From the NCBI GenBank assembly GCA_020851735.1, contig JADZCD010000028.1, positions 1-64,000 on the forward strand: a stretch of DNA of 64,000 bases. Reading direction: 5' to 3'. Of this stretch, positions 8,069 to 16,709 are shown in pieces. The first letter of the stretch is position 1. Each line of letters begins with the position of its first letter. Source of the DNA: Phycisphaeraceae bacterium. GTDB taxonomy: Bacteria; Planctomycetota; Phycisphaerae; Phycisphaerales; Phycisphaeraceae. Below the pieces are notes generated by a model, which ran no database searches, was not told where the DNA came from, and saw only the letters and a list, made by a program, of their open reading frames with translations. The position numbers and the translations under genes were made by a program.

Positions 8069-8722
8069 ATGGCTGAGATCAATCTGCTGGATCTGTATCC
8101 AAAGTCCAAGCGCCCGATCGATGAGCGGGTGCGGGTGATCAGCGCGGAGACGCGGGCGATTGCCCGGCAGTACGGCCAGGAGTTTTTCGACGGCGATCGG
8201 CTGTACGGCTACGGCGGTTATAAATACGACGGGCGCTGGGTGCCGATCGCCAAGCGCATCGGGGATCACTATCGGCTGGCGAAGGACGCGGCGATTCTGG
8301 ACGTGGGGTGCGCCAAGGGATTTTTGCTGCATGATTTTCGGAATCTGATGCCCAAGGCGAAATTGGCGGGGTTGGATATCTCGGAATATGCGATTCAGAA
8401 CGCGATGGAATCGGTGCGCGGGGATTTGACGGTGGGCACGGCCAGCGATTTGCCGTATGAGGACAAGAGTTTTGATTTAGTGATCTCGATCAACACGATT
8501 CACAACTTGCCGCGGGAGGAGTGTGCCCAGGCGCTGCGCGAGATTTCGCGGGTCAGCCGGGGGGCTGCGTTTGTGACGGTGGACGCCTGGAGGACGGACG
8601 AGGAGAAGCAGAGGCTCTTGAAGTGGATCCTCACAGCTCAGACATACATGAGTACATCCGACTGGGAGCAGTTCTTCGAGAAGGCGGGTTACCGGGGCGA
8701 CTATTTTTGGTTTATCCCATGA
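8069..8722 (+). CDS. Class I SAM-dependent methyltransferase
   Basis: 217 residues, ATG preceded by AGGAG at 8059-8063. Motif I is ILDVGCAKGFLLHDF near residue 76, the acidic post-I site is GLDISEYA, and FDLVISINTIHNLP is motif IV. The N-terminal segment contains a GYGGYKYDGRWVP stretch. It is the last gene of the glycan-type cluster; the next 500 bases are AT-rich. Acceptor unknown; sugar or lipid-linked glycan methylation is inferred. Confidence 0.75.
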   Translation: MAEINLLDLYPKSKRPIDERVRVISAETRAIARQYGQEFFDGDRLYGYGGYKYDGRWVPIAKRIGDHYRLAKDAAILDVGCAKGFLLHDFRNLMPKAKLAGLDISEYAIQNAMESVRGDLTVGTASDLPYEDKSFDLVISINTIHNLPREECAQALREISRVSRGAAFVTVDAWRTDEEKQRLLKWILTAQTYMSTSDWEQFFEKAGYRGDYFWFIP

Positions 8723-9254
8723 CGGAGGCGGATGAGCTGAGGCAAATATCTTTTATAAACTCAATATAAGTTGGCGCGATGATCAGCTGCGGTCATGGGT
8801 TGAGCACCTGATAAAAAGTTGAACCATGTTCTTCCTAAGTTATCGAATTTCCCTAATTAACCCAAAAAAGTATTAAAACTGCCTAAAAACTTTACTCGAT
8901 AATTGCCTGTTTTACAAGCATTTGCGATTTACTTTCGGTGCCATAGACATAAATATTATTCTAATTATTCATTTGTTTTTTATATTGACATTACCTGGTT
9001 ATTTGACTAATTTATTAATAAGGAAACAGGTGGGCCGCTTCCTCTGGGGGACATGCCATGGCGGGCGCATGCGGCGGGAATGGACATTCTAATTACATCC
9101 CAGCTTTTGAATTCAAGAGACGTGATTATTGCTTTTGGACAAGCGTCCGCGCCTAGAATGATTTGAATCTATTTGCAGGCAAACAGGGAAACGGATTGTC
9201 TGCAATAGCGTGGCGGGAAGCATCGAAACAACCATGCAGAAGGAATGGAGAGAC
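8723..9254. other. AT-rich intergenic region with one promoter
   Basis: This gap is markedly AT-rich from about 8760 to 9060, in contrast with the GC-rich genes on both sides. It holds a good sigma-70 promoter (8985-9013). I see no convincing gene, hairpin terminator or repeat in the rest; it may be a remnant of foreign DNA or simply a long leader region. Confidence 0.5.
8985..9013 (+). promoter_or_regulatory. Sigma-70-like promoter
   Basis: TTGACA at 8985-8990, a 17-bp spacer, and TAATTT at 9008-9013. It would give a leader of roughly 235 bases before the exported-protein gene starting at 9255. Confidence 0.55.
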
Positions 9255-9962
9255 GTGAAAACCAAACACTTATTCCGAGTTGGGGCTATCCTGATGGCGG
9301 TGGGGTTGTGGGCTTGGCCGACGCTGGCCGGCACGGTGGTGATGGATTTCGATGGCATGATTCTCAGTCAGAACTTTAAGTATTTAGTCGGCGCTTCCTC
9401 GCGGGAACACGAAGTGGGTATTTTTGAGTGGACGCGCACGGGGGGCACGCACGGGGGGTTGCCCTCGGGCACGTTCACGTCGGTGTGCGTGGAAGTGGAC
9501 CAGTTTCTGGCGTCCACGACGTATGACGTGATTCCCGTGGCGGACGGGCCGATCCCCGGCTCCGTGCTGACCGGCGGATTGTCCGGCATGGGCGCGGCGA
9601 AGGCGGATATGCTGGCCAAGCTGTGGGCGGCTTATTTCAACGACGTGGACACCAATGACGAAGGGGCTGCCTTCCAGGTGGCGGTCTGGGAAATCGTCTA
9701 CGACGACGACATGGATCTGTTTGCCGGGGGCTTTCGGGCGAACTATGCCGACTTAGGTTCCGCTCCGTCGTTTGTGCAGTTGGCGCAGACGTGGCTGGAT
9801 GCGGTTCCGGGCTTAACGGACACGGCGAGCCTGAAGCTGCTGTCCAATGAAAAACAGCAGGACCAGCTGGTGCTGGTGCCGTTGGCGCCGGCGGTTTACG
9901 CGGGTTTGATGCTGCTGGGCGGCCTGGCGGCGAAGCGCTTCCACAAGACAGTCAAAGCCTGA
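9255..9962 (+). CDS. Exported protein with PEP-CTERM-like (VPxP) sorting tail, paralogue 1
   Basis: About 235 residues from the GTG at 9255, chosen because GGAG lies six bases upstream and the reading then opens with a typical signal peptide (VKTKHLFRVG, hydrophobic core, TLA-GTV cleavage site); ATG 9234 is an alternative. The mature part has the FEWTRTGGT motif, a single CVEVDQF cysteine and FQVAVWEIVYDDD. The C terminus is VPLAPAVYAGLMLLGG followed by basic residues, matching VPxPA-type PEP-CTERM tails that are processed by exosortases. It is clearly paralogous to the protein at 12943-13644. The function of the folded domain is unknown; it is probably a surface or matrix protein. A terminator follows directly. 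Confidence 0.75.
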   Translation: MKTKHLFRVGAILMAVGLWAWPTLAGTVVMDFDGMILSQNFKYLVGASSREHEVGIFEWTRTGGTHGGLPSGTFTSVCVEVDQFLASTTYDVIPVADGPIPGSVLTGGLSGMGAAKADMLAKLWAAYFNDVDTNDEGAAFQVAVWEIVYDDDMDLFAGGFRANYADLGSAPSFVQLAQTWLDAVPGLTDTASLKLLSNEKQQDQLVLVPLAPAVYAGLMLLGGLAAKRFHKTVKA

Positions 9963-9997
9963 GCAGGCTAAAACGATTGCTGCCTTCTCCAGAAAAG

Positions 9998-10021
9998 CCC
10001 CGGCCCTGTCCGGGGTTTTTT
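9998..10021. terminator. Bidirectional rho-independent terminator
   Basis: CCCCGG (9998-10003), loop CCCTGT, CCGGGG (10010-10015), then six T. AAAA precedes the stem, so it can also stop transcription arriving from the minus-strand gene at 10074-10553. Confidence 0.85.
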
Positions 10022-10073
10022 GGTTGGGTGGGGGGAAAACAGGCGTTTGGCCAGGTCAAGCGAAGTGGGAAAG

Positions 10074-10553
10074 TCAGGGGTCTGATGGGGCACAGGCCCG
10101 CAGGGGCACGTCGCCGATCGTGGCGCGTCGATAGGATGATTCGGACAGCAGGACCAACGACAAATAGACGGCGTAAAGGCCGAGGGCAACAGCCCAGGCA
10201 ATGAGATCGCCGCGCAGGCGCTGATGATGATGGATGGCACCGATCACCACCTCAAAGAACATCAAGACAAACAGGGCCATGGCGAACAGAATCTGGTAAA
10301 GAACCAGTTGAAGACGACGTTTGCGGTCGGGAAGTCTGAGGCGGACAGGCCGGCCGCCGATGCCGGCGCGAACCAGGCACAGGATCAGGGGAATAACGAA
10401 TATCTCAAAAGCTTCCTGGTCGTCGGCGTTCAATTTCACCTGCCAAGTAAGCCATAAGGCGACCGACCAAGGCAGCAGAACATCCCAGAACATGCTTCGC
10501 CATAGGATGCCGGGGGGAGAGTCGTGTGGAGTGGCTTGGTCGAGATTGGCCAT
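10074..10553 (-). CDS. Hypothetical membrane protein, four predicted helices
   Basis: 159 residues with no recognised family. Hydrophobic segments lie at about residues 22-41, 50-64, 84-106 and 117-135; the loops contain an HHHQR cluster and the C terminus is soluble. The start is an ATG at 10553. It lies 136 bases downstream of the dockerin/HAF gene on the same strand, so it may be co-transcribed with it. Probably a cytoplasmic-membrane protein of unknown role. Codon use is consistent with a real gene, but support is only the membrane pattern. Confidence 0.5.
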   Translation of the reverse strand: MANLDQATPHDSPPGILWRSMFWDVLLPWSVALWLTWQVKLNADDQEAFEIFVIPLILCLVRAGIGGRPVRLRLPDRKRRLQLVLYQILFAMALFVLMFFEVVIGAIHHHQRLRGDLIAWAVALGLYAVYLSLVLLSESSYRRATIGDVPLRACAPSDP

Positions 10554-10689
10554 AGGAGAAGTATCGGCAGGGCGGCTTGGCTGACCATGGCCAGAACAAT
10601 GGCTTCGTCGTGGACAGGTCTTCGAGCGCGAGAAATATCACGCGCCGGTTGAAGTTTATCAAGTGATCGAACGCGGACATAAGGCATCT

Positions 10690-12378
10690 TCACGAACGGC
10701 GGTCACGGCGCGGCGGCCTGGCCAGTAGACCGACAATCGCAAGAACAAGCGACGAGATGGCGGCTGGTTCGGGGATGGCAGCGGCGCTGCCGCCGGTCAG
10801 AAGGGATTTGAAGGAGTTGATGTCCGACAGGGTCAGGCGGCTGTCGCCGTTGGTGTCGGCGACGAAGAGGTGGTCGATGCCGGGGAATTGCGCGACGTAG
10901 GCGTCCCAAGCGGAGAGGGCCAGTTTGAAGGGATTGATGTCGGAGAGAGTGACTTGGCCGTCGCCGTTGAGGTCGCCCGGCGGCCAGATGATGTAATGCA
11001 GGAGCCAGAGGCGTTCGTAGGCGGCCTGTCCGCCGGCGCCGTCGGGATCGAACGTGCCCGAGCCGGTGATCCAGCCGAAGTTGTTGATGTCGTAGGCGCT
11101 GGTGAGGGTCCAGCCGGAGGAAGGATCGATCAGGGAGTTAAGGTCGACGGCCAGGGTGTCGGGCTTCCACAGGGCGGCGACGTTGCCGAGATTGTTTCCT
11201 AAGGCGTCGTATTTGAGGGCTTGGCCGACGATCAGGCCGGTGTCGTTGAGGGACCGGGCTTCACAGGTGGTTTTGCCGTCGGCGGCGGTCCCCAGGTTGC
11301 CAAGCTCGGTGGCTGCGGAGCTGGAGGCGTCCCAGCGCACGGCGCGGGAGCCCATAAAGGCATGGGCAGCGTCGAATTTGCTGGCGGAGCCCACGATGGC
11401 GCCCAGGTTGTTGATGGCTAAGGCTTCACAGGTTGTTGAGCCGGAGGAGAACGTGCCCAGATTGCCCAGTTCGGTGGCGGAGGTTTTGGAGGCGTCCCAG
11501 CGCACGGCACGTCGCCCTTGCCAGACATGTGAGACGTATTTGTTGACGTAGCCGACAACCGTGCCCGCGTCGTTGATGGCTGCGACGTCAAATAAGGTAG
11601 TGCCTTCAATTGAGGTGCCCAAGACGCCCAATTCGGTGGCGTTGCCGGCGGTGTCCCAGCGCACGGGGCGGAGGCCCTAGGCGACGTGGGCGGAAGTATA
11701 TTTGCGTGCGCGTCCGGCGGCGATGCCGGCGGAATTAACAACCAGCGCGCGGCAGTCGGTATAGCCGTTGGAGGACGTACCTAAGTTGCCCAATTCAAAT
11801 GCGGAACCGGAGTCGTCCCAGCGTACGGCCCGATCGCCGCAGGGCAGGCCTTGGGCGTCGAACTTGACGGCATAGCCGACCGCCAGGCCGACGTCGTTGA
11901 TGGCGTAGGCACCGGCGTAGGTGGAGCCGTTGGAGTCTGTGCCCAGGTGGCCAAGTTCCGTGGCGATGGTGCCGGCGGCGTCCCAAAGCACAGCACGGGT
12001 GCCTTTGTCATCGCCCAAGTCATCGTATTTCTCGGCTTGGCCTACGGCACTGCCCGCGTTGTTGACGTCGGACACGCCATAGGCGGTGTAGACGCCGTTA
12101 GAGGTTCCTAGATTACCCAGCTCCACGGCGTTGCCCAGAGCGTCCCAGCGGAGCGCGCGTGTGCCGAAGTAGTTGCCGGAGGGACTGCGTTTTGCGGCGT
12201 TGCCGACCGCGCTGCCGTGGCTGACAGAGGAGCCTTCCCATTCATAGGTGGTCACGTAGGGGACATTGGCTGGGCTGCCGTAGACGGTCAGGTAGGTGGA
12301 GTGGGCGGGCGGAGCGGCCAGCCATAGGCCGGCGGCTATTGCGGCAGAGGCAATGCGAAGGCAGGGGGGCGGGGGCAT
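10690..12378 (-). pseudogene. HAF-repeat, dockerin and PEP-CTERM surface protein, interrupted by in-frame TAG
   Basis: Two open stretches in the same frame (12378-11680 and 11676-10690) are separated only by a TAG at 11677-11679. Both sides continue the same repeat series, with units of the pattern GTRALRWDALGNAVELGNLGT and then INDxGxxVG, which are HAF-type extracellular repeats. In a sister repeat the equivalent place reads WQGRRAVRW, so TAG probably arose from CAG (Gln). The intact protein would be about 560 residues: signal peptide from ATG 12378 (ending AAPPAHS), about seven repeats, two dockerin type I calcium loops (GDLNGDGQVTLSDIN and DTNGDSRLTLSDIN), and a PEP-CTERM tail IPEPAAISSLVLAIVGLLA plus basic residues. 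GAAGG lies nine bases before the ATG. It would be an exported, exosortase-sorted protein. Nonsense mutation, read-through, or a sequencing or assembly error are all possible. Confidence 0.8.
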
Positions 12379-12942
12379 GTCATGAGACCTTCTATAAGGA
12401 GATGAATCGGGGACGTGCGGCGGTGACGGCGGGCGGTCGAAGTGCGGGGCAGCAAAATCAGACAATAGAACATTTTAAGTGCGCTGGCTCATGGTTGTCC
12501 AGAAAAATCAGTTAAGCGATATGACGCTGTCATTAGCGGCAGAGCTACGCTGCGGAGCGGAAATTGGCTGATGATGAGCCTTCTGATAGGCGCAAACAGC
12601 GCTTGGCGGGCCTTTGTTTACCTATCTTTCCTCGCTTCTCCATAGGCTGTCATCGGCATAGGCCAGCGGCGGGTGTGCCGTTCGGCTGATTTTTAGTCAT
12701 TCCACTGGCCCGGCTTTGCTTTGGCGGTAATTTTCCTGGACGACGAGTGTGAGGGTGGCTTGGCTAGGGGAAGGCGGTGGATGGCGGCGCACCCGCGAGC
12801 CAGAGAGGGGGCTATAAAACCCCCGCCCCCGGAACCCCCGGAATCCCCGGAAGCAACGTAGCAACGAAGTAACGAGCGAACGAAATAACTTTTGACCAAG
12901 GCGTTGTTCACTAACGTTTTTGAGGCAGTGGAGTAGAAAAGA
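12379..12942. other. Intergenic region between divergent exported-protein genes
   Basis: The region separates the minus-strand HAF gene from the plus-strand paralogue 2. It contains a tandem CCCCCGGAA tract (12820-12853) and a degenerate GCAACGTAGCAACGAAGTAACGAG-like run (about 12854-12890, TAACGA/CAACGA units). No convincing gene is seen; an open frame at 12693-13016 on the minus strand is antisense noise. Confidence 0.5.
12820..12853 (-). repeat. Tandem TTCCGGGG(G/A) nonamers
   Basis: On the minus strand the tract reads TTCCGGGGA, TTCCGGGGG, TTCCGGGGG and then CGGGGG. This shows the 9-base core of the repeat family as a direct tandem. Confidence 0.8.
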
Positions 12943-13644
12943 ATGAATACGTTTAAGCGGATGATTCTGGCCCTTGTCTTAGGTGTCGGCACGGCGGGAG
13001 CTGCGCAGGCGGGCACCGTGACCGCTCATCTGGATGGCCTGGTGGGCAAGAGCTTTAACTACAAGATCGCGGGCGCTAACCTTTCAGTGACGGCGGGCAT
13101 GTTCACCTGGACGCGCACCGGCGGCACGCAGCAGGGTTCGCCCAGCGGCGTGTTCCACACGTTCTGCATCGAAATGGATCAGTACATCTCCCTCGGTAAG
13201 ACGTATACCTATGATCTGATCGACCCCTCGCAAGGTCCTAAGCCCGGCATTCTTCTGGGCGCGGGCCCGATGGGCATGACCAAGGCCCAGGCGATCGCCA
13301 AGATCTGGGCGGCCCACTATGACGAAGCTCTGACCAGCGCGGACAACGCGGCGGCTTTCCAGGTGGCGGTGTGGGAAATCGTCTACGACGCGGATACGAA
13401 CCTGTTTGCCGGCGGCTTCCAGGCCCGTTACGCCAGCTTGAATAGCTCACCTCTCTTTGTGAAGCTGGCGCATCAGTGGTTGTGCGGCCTGCCGAATCTG
13501 ACGGAAATGGCGAATCTGGGCGCTCTTAGCAACAACAAGAATCAGGACCAGCTGGTGGTGATCCCCGTGCCGATGGCGGTTTGGACTGGTCTGGCTCTGT
13601 TAAGCGGCATCGCCCTCCGCCGCAAGATGCGTTTGACGGCCTGA
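12943..13644 (+). CDS. Exported protein with PEP-CTERM-like (VPxP) sorting tail, paralogue 2
   Basis: 233 residues, ATG start. A signal peptide runs from MNTFKRMILALVLG to AAQA-GTV. The mature domain shares with paralogue 1 the FTWTRTGGT motif, the CIEMDQY cysteine segment, KIWAAHYD and FQVAVWEIVYDAD. The C terminus VIPVPMAVWTGLALLSGIALRRKMR is a VPxP-type sorting tail: motif, hydrophobic helix, basic end. The likely fate is export and exosortase-dependent processing (family knowledge); the function is unknown. A strong terminator follows at 13703-13729. The two paralogues bracket the HAF/dockerin gene, suggesting a local duplication of a surface-protein locus. Confidence 0.75.
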   Translation: MNTFKRMILALVLGVGTAGAAQAGTVTAHLDGLVGKSFNYKIAGANLSVTAGMFTWTRTGGTQQGSPSGVFHTFCIEMDQYISLGKTYTYDLIDPSQGPKPGILLGAGPMGMTKAQAIAKIWAAHYDEALTSADNAAAFQVAVWEIVYDADTNLFAGGFQARYASLNSSPLFVKLAHQWLCGLPNLTEMANLGALSNNKNQDQLVVIPVPMAVWTGLALLSGIALRRKMRLTA

Positions 13645-13702
13645 AGACGAGTTGGGTCCCTATACCTCCTCTGCCCTTCTTCTTGAAGGACCAGCTCTAA
13701 AA

Positions 13703-13729
13703 CCCTCAGCTTTCTGGCTGAGGGTTTTT
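13703..13729. terminator. Bidirectional rho-independent terminator
   Basis: CCCTCAGC (13703-13710), loop TTTCTG, GCTGAGGG (13717-13724), T-run to 13729. AAAA upstream lets it serve the convergent minus-strand gene as well. Confidence 0.9.
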
Positions 13730-13790
13730 CTATTTTGAGACAGAAGCCCTGAAGGCGGGACGATTCAAGGTGATCGCCGCTGCGGGGAGC

Positions 13791-15971
13791 TTAGGGGGCG
13801 TCGTGGTCGTCGCTTTCGTGGCGGAAGGGGTTTTCCCATTGCGTGAGGCTGGCCTGGATTTCATTGGCCAGCTCGTTTTGCCCGGCTTTTTGGGCGATAT
13901 CCAGAGCTTTGGCGGCGGCTTGGCGGGCGGGTTCAATGCGCCCGGCGTCGGCTTGGACTTGAGCCAGCAGGTACCAGGCCAGGGGGTCCTGGGGGGAAAG
14001 ATCGGCGGCTTTGCTTAAGGCGGCGGCGGCTTGATCCAGACGGCCCTGCGTGGCCAGAGCCAGGCCCAGATAGTGGTAGGCGGAGGGATCGTGATCTCTT
14101 AGTTGGGCGGCTTGCGTGAGGCAGGGGGTTGCTTCCGCGATCTTCCGCTGCTTGAACAAGACGATTCCCAACCGCAGGCAATTGAGCCCCTGGCGGGGGT
14201 TGACCGCGACGGCTTGGCGGAGGCGGGCTTCGGCTTCCTGGGTCTGGCCGACGGCCCACAAGGCTTGGCCTAAGGTGCGCAGGGCGTCGTCGTCCTGGGC
14301 GTAGAGCGCCACGGCTTTGCGGGCTGGGGCGATGGCTTCTTGAGGTTTACCGTCCGCAAGATAAAGGCGGGCAAGCAGAGTGTAGGTCGGCGGAATGGCT
14401 TGTCCGGAGGCTTCCATTTGCGTAAGCAGGGCGATGGCTTGCGGCATTTTGCCCAGCGCGGCCAACGTGCCGGCGATGTTGTTTTGAATCAAGGGGTCGC
14501 CGGGCTTGTAGGCCAGGGACTTCTGGTAATGGCTGAGAGCTTGCGCCCATTGCCCCTGGCTGGCCAGGATGGCGGCCAGGTTGTGGTGGGCCATCCAGAT
14601 CGAGTCGTCCTTGGCCAAGGTGTCGCGCCAGAGTGTTTCCTGGTCACGATAGATGCGCGTGTGGGCGAAGGTCAGCGCGCCCAGCACGCTTAAGAGAACG
14701 GCGGCGCTCACGGCGGGGATAAGAGGATGGGCGCGCTCGAGCGGGGCCCGGACGAATTGCCAACACGCGGCGGCCAGGACGATCAGGCCCAGGCTGGCGT
14801 GATATTGGAAGTGATCGGCCACGAAGGCATAGCGGAACGGAAAAACATCGACGAAACCCAAGGCGGGAAAGAGCGTGCCGGCAAAGAACAGCACGGCAGC
14901 CAGCGGTCCGCGGCCCAGGCGCTGGCGCAGCGACCAGAGGGCCGCCACCACGGCCAGGCCGGCGGCGGGATACAGCCACAGGCGCCAGGCGTCGGCGCGG
15001 ATCGTCCAACGCGGATAGATGAACATCAGGTCCGTGGGCCAAAGTAATTTCCAGGCGTAGAACCAGACGGCCTGCCCGGCGATCAGCAGGCGCTGGGGCC
15101 AGGAGAAATCAAACTCCGCGCTAAGGGCGGCGACGGCGGTGCCCACGCGAAATTTTTCCAGCCAGGCGGTGGCCTGTCCGAAGCTGATTCCCACCACCAG
15201 CCAGGGAAGCAGGGGCCAGAAGGTCGGCCAGGAGATTCGGCTGCGCTTCCACCAGTAGATTAGAAGCAGGGCGGCGGGGAGGCTGGCGGTGACGGTTTTG
15301 CTTAAGAGCGCTAGAACGAAACACGTGCCGGCCAGGGCGAACCAGGGCCAGGGCCGGGGCTTGGGTTTTTCGTCGGGCTGCGGCGGATCGAAATGAAAAT
15401 ACGCCCAGGCGGCCCACAGGTAGAAGCACAGGGACAAGACGTTTTTGCGTTCGGTGACCCAGGCGACGGATTCGGCGTGCACGGGATGAAGGGCGAAGAT
15501 CGCGGCTGCCAGCCAGGCGACTGTTGGGGCCAGGCCCAGCCGGCGGAGAATGCGCCAGACCAGTACGGCGCTCAGAGCGTGGAGCAGGATGTTGACGACG
15601 TGGTAGCCGGCGGGCCACAGACCCCAGAGACGATACTCCAGCCAGTAGGTGGTGTGGACCAGGGGGTAATATTGCGGCGTGGCCTGGGGATTAAGCCAGA
15701 TTTGAGCAAGACCATCGGCAGAACGCAGGACCTGGTTGTCGGTCACGTAGGCGTCGTCATCCCAGATAAAGCCCGCGGTCATGGCGGGTAAGTAGGACAT
15801 GAGTACGAACGCCAGCAGGGCGAAACCACTCAGGGCGGACTTGAGGGGTGAACCATCAGGCGGGAATCCCGGCAAGTCCCGGCATGCGCTCGCCGCGTGG
15901 GATCCAGGGCGTGGATCAACACCGTGGGGAGTCTGAAATGGGAGAGGATTTTCCGGCGGAACATCGGTCAT
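13791..15971 (-). CDS. TMTC-like membrane glycosyltransferase with C-terminal TPR repeats
   Basis: 726 residues. After a 45-residue hydrophilic N terminus there are about ten hydrophobic helices up to residue 420. The luminal-loop signature FIWDDDAYVTDN near residue 69 and HPVHAESVAWVTERKNVLS near residue 162 are typical of TMTC/PMT-related GT-C proteins, where the acidic residues act in dolichol- or polyprenyl-sugar transfer. From about residue 430 the chain is a series of TPR units (for example AYKPGDPLIQNNIAGTLAALGK). The likely role is protein glycosylation at the cytoplasmic membrane; this is inferred from the family, and bacterial members are little characterised. It shares the convergent terminator with paralogue 2, whose product might be a substrate. 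Confidence 0.75.
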   Translation of the reverse strand: MTDVPPENPLPFQTPHGVDPRPGSHAASACRDLPGFPPDGSPLKSALSGFALLAFVLMSYLPAMTAGFIWDDDAYVTDNQVLRSADGLAQIWLNPQATPQYYPLVHTTYWLEYRLWGLWPAGYHVVNILLHALSAVLVWRILRRLGLAPTVAWLAAAIFALHPVHAESVAWVTERKNVLSLCFYLWAAWAYFHFDPPQPDEKPKPRPWPWFALAGTCFVLALLSKTVTASLPAALLLIYWWKRSRISWPTFWPLLPWLVVGISFGQATAWLEKFRVGTAVAALSAEFDFSWPQRLLIAGQAVWFYAWKLLWPTDLMFIYPRWTIRADAWRLWLYPAAGLAVVAALWSLRQRLGRGPLAAVLFFAGTLFPALGFVDVFPFRYAFVADHFQYHASLGLIVLAAACWQFVRAPLERAHPLIPAVSAAVLLSVLGALTFAHTRIYRDQETLWRDTLAKDDSIWMAHHNLAAILASQGQWAQALSHYQKSLAYKPGDPLIQNNIAGTLAALGKMPQAIALLTQMEASGQAIPPTYTLLARLYLADGKPQEAIAPARKAVALYAQDDDALRTLGQALWAVGQTQEAEARLRQAVAVNPRQGLNCLRLGIVLFKQRKIAEATPCLTQAAQLRDHDPSAYHYLGLALATQGRLDQAAAALSKAADLSPQDPLAWYLLAQVQADAGRIEPARQAAAKALDIAQKAGQNELANEIQASLTQWENPFRHESDDHDAP

Positions 15972-16066
15972 AACGCTCGATTGTAATACCTGTATCAGTT
16001 AAAGCTTGATAAACCAGTTTGCCCCGCCCAACGTAGGTAGGCATAGACTACAGGTGGGCTGGCGAA

Positions 16067-16132
16067 CCAGGCCCCCCCCGGAAGCCCCGGAAGCCCCGGA
16101 AGGCCCCCGCCCCCGGAACCCCCGGAAGACTC
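16067..16132 (-). repeat. TTCCGGGG repeat tract upstream of msrB
   Basis: On the minus strand the tract has five TTCCGGGG units with G-runs of 4-8, spaced 9-18 bases apart. It fills most of the gap between the divergent TMTC-like and msrB genes. Confidence 0.8.
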
Positions 16133-16154
16133 GGCCACCAGCAAGGGCGCACTG

Positions 16155-16709
16155 ATGAAGACTCCACACGTGCCCGGCATTTTGGTTTTGATCATATGTT
16201 TGCTGGTGTTGACAGTGTCATTTGTCTACAGCTATCAGCCCGCCTATCTGGAAATAATTAGACCAGCTGGGCGGGACGATCACGGCCAGGCCGGCGACAA
16301 AGCTTCCAACAGATCGGGGAAATTAGCCATGAGCGAAGACCAGTGGCGACAGCAACTGACGGCGGAGCAATTTCGGATCACCCGGGAGAAAGGCACGGAG
16401 CGCCCGTTCACGGGGGCGTACTGGAACGAGCACCGCGCGGGGATCTATCACTGCGTGGCCTGCGGATTGGAGCTGTTCAGCGCGGATACGAAGTTTGATT
16501 CCGGCACCGGCTGGCCGAGCTTCTATGCGCCCCTGTCGGCGGACAGCGTGGAAGAGCACAGCGACACGAGCATGGGCATGACCCGCGTGGAGGTGGTCTG
16601 CCCGGGCTGCGGGTCGCATTTAGGGCATGTTTTTGACGATGGTCCGCAGCCCACCGGGTTACGCTACTGCATTAATTCCGCGGCCTTGAAATTCGAGCCC
16701 AAGCAATGA
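16155..16709 (+). CDS. msrB: Peptide methionine (R)-S-oxide reductase, membrane-anchored/exported
   Basis: 184 residues. An N-terminal hydrophobic segment (residues 9-25) precedes the MsrB domain, so the enzyme is probably tethered outside the cytoplasm. The domain starts near residue 60 (MSEDQWRQQLTAEQFRITREKGTERPF). The structural zinc cysteines are the CVACG and CPGCG pairs and the catalytic cysteine is in LRYCINSAAL. The enzyme reduces methionine-R-sulfoxide in proteins using thioredoxin-type electrons. The stop overlaps the start of the thioredoxin/NHL gene as ATGA, so a plausible reductant partner is translated with it. Confidence 0.92.
   Translation: MKTPHVPGILVLIICLLVLTVSFVYSYQPAYLEIIRPAGRDDHGQAGDKASNRSGKLAMSEDQWRQQLTAEQFRITREKGTERPFTGAYWNEHRAGIYHCVACGLELFSADTKFDSGTGWPSFYAPLSADSVEEHSDTSMGMTRVEVVCPGCGSHLGHVFDDGPQPTGLRYCINSAALKFEPKQ

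Noticed and set aside
10405-10680. Second minus-strand frame overlapping the 159-residue membrane protein
   Set aside because: No motif and mixed composition; the membrane-protein frame has coherent hydrophobic helices.
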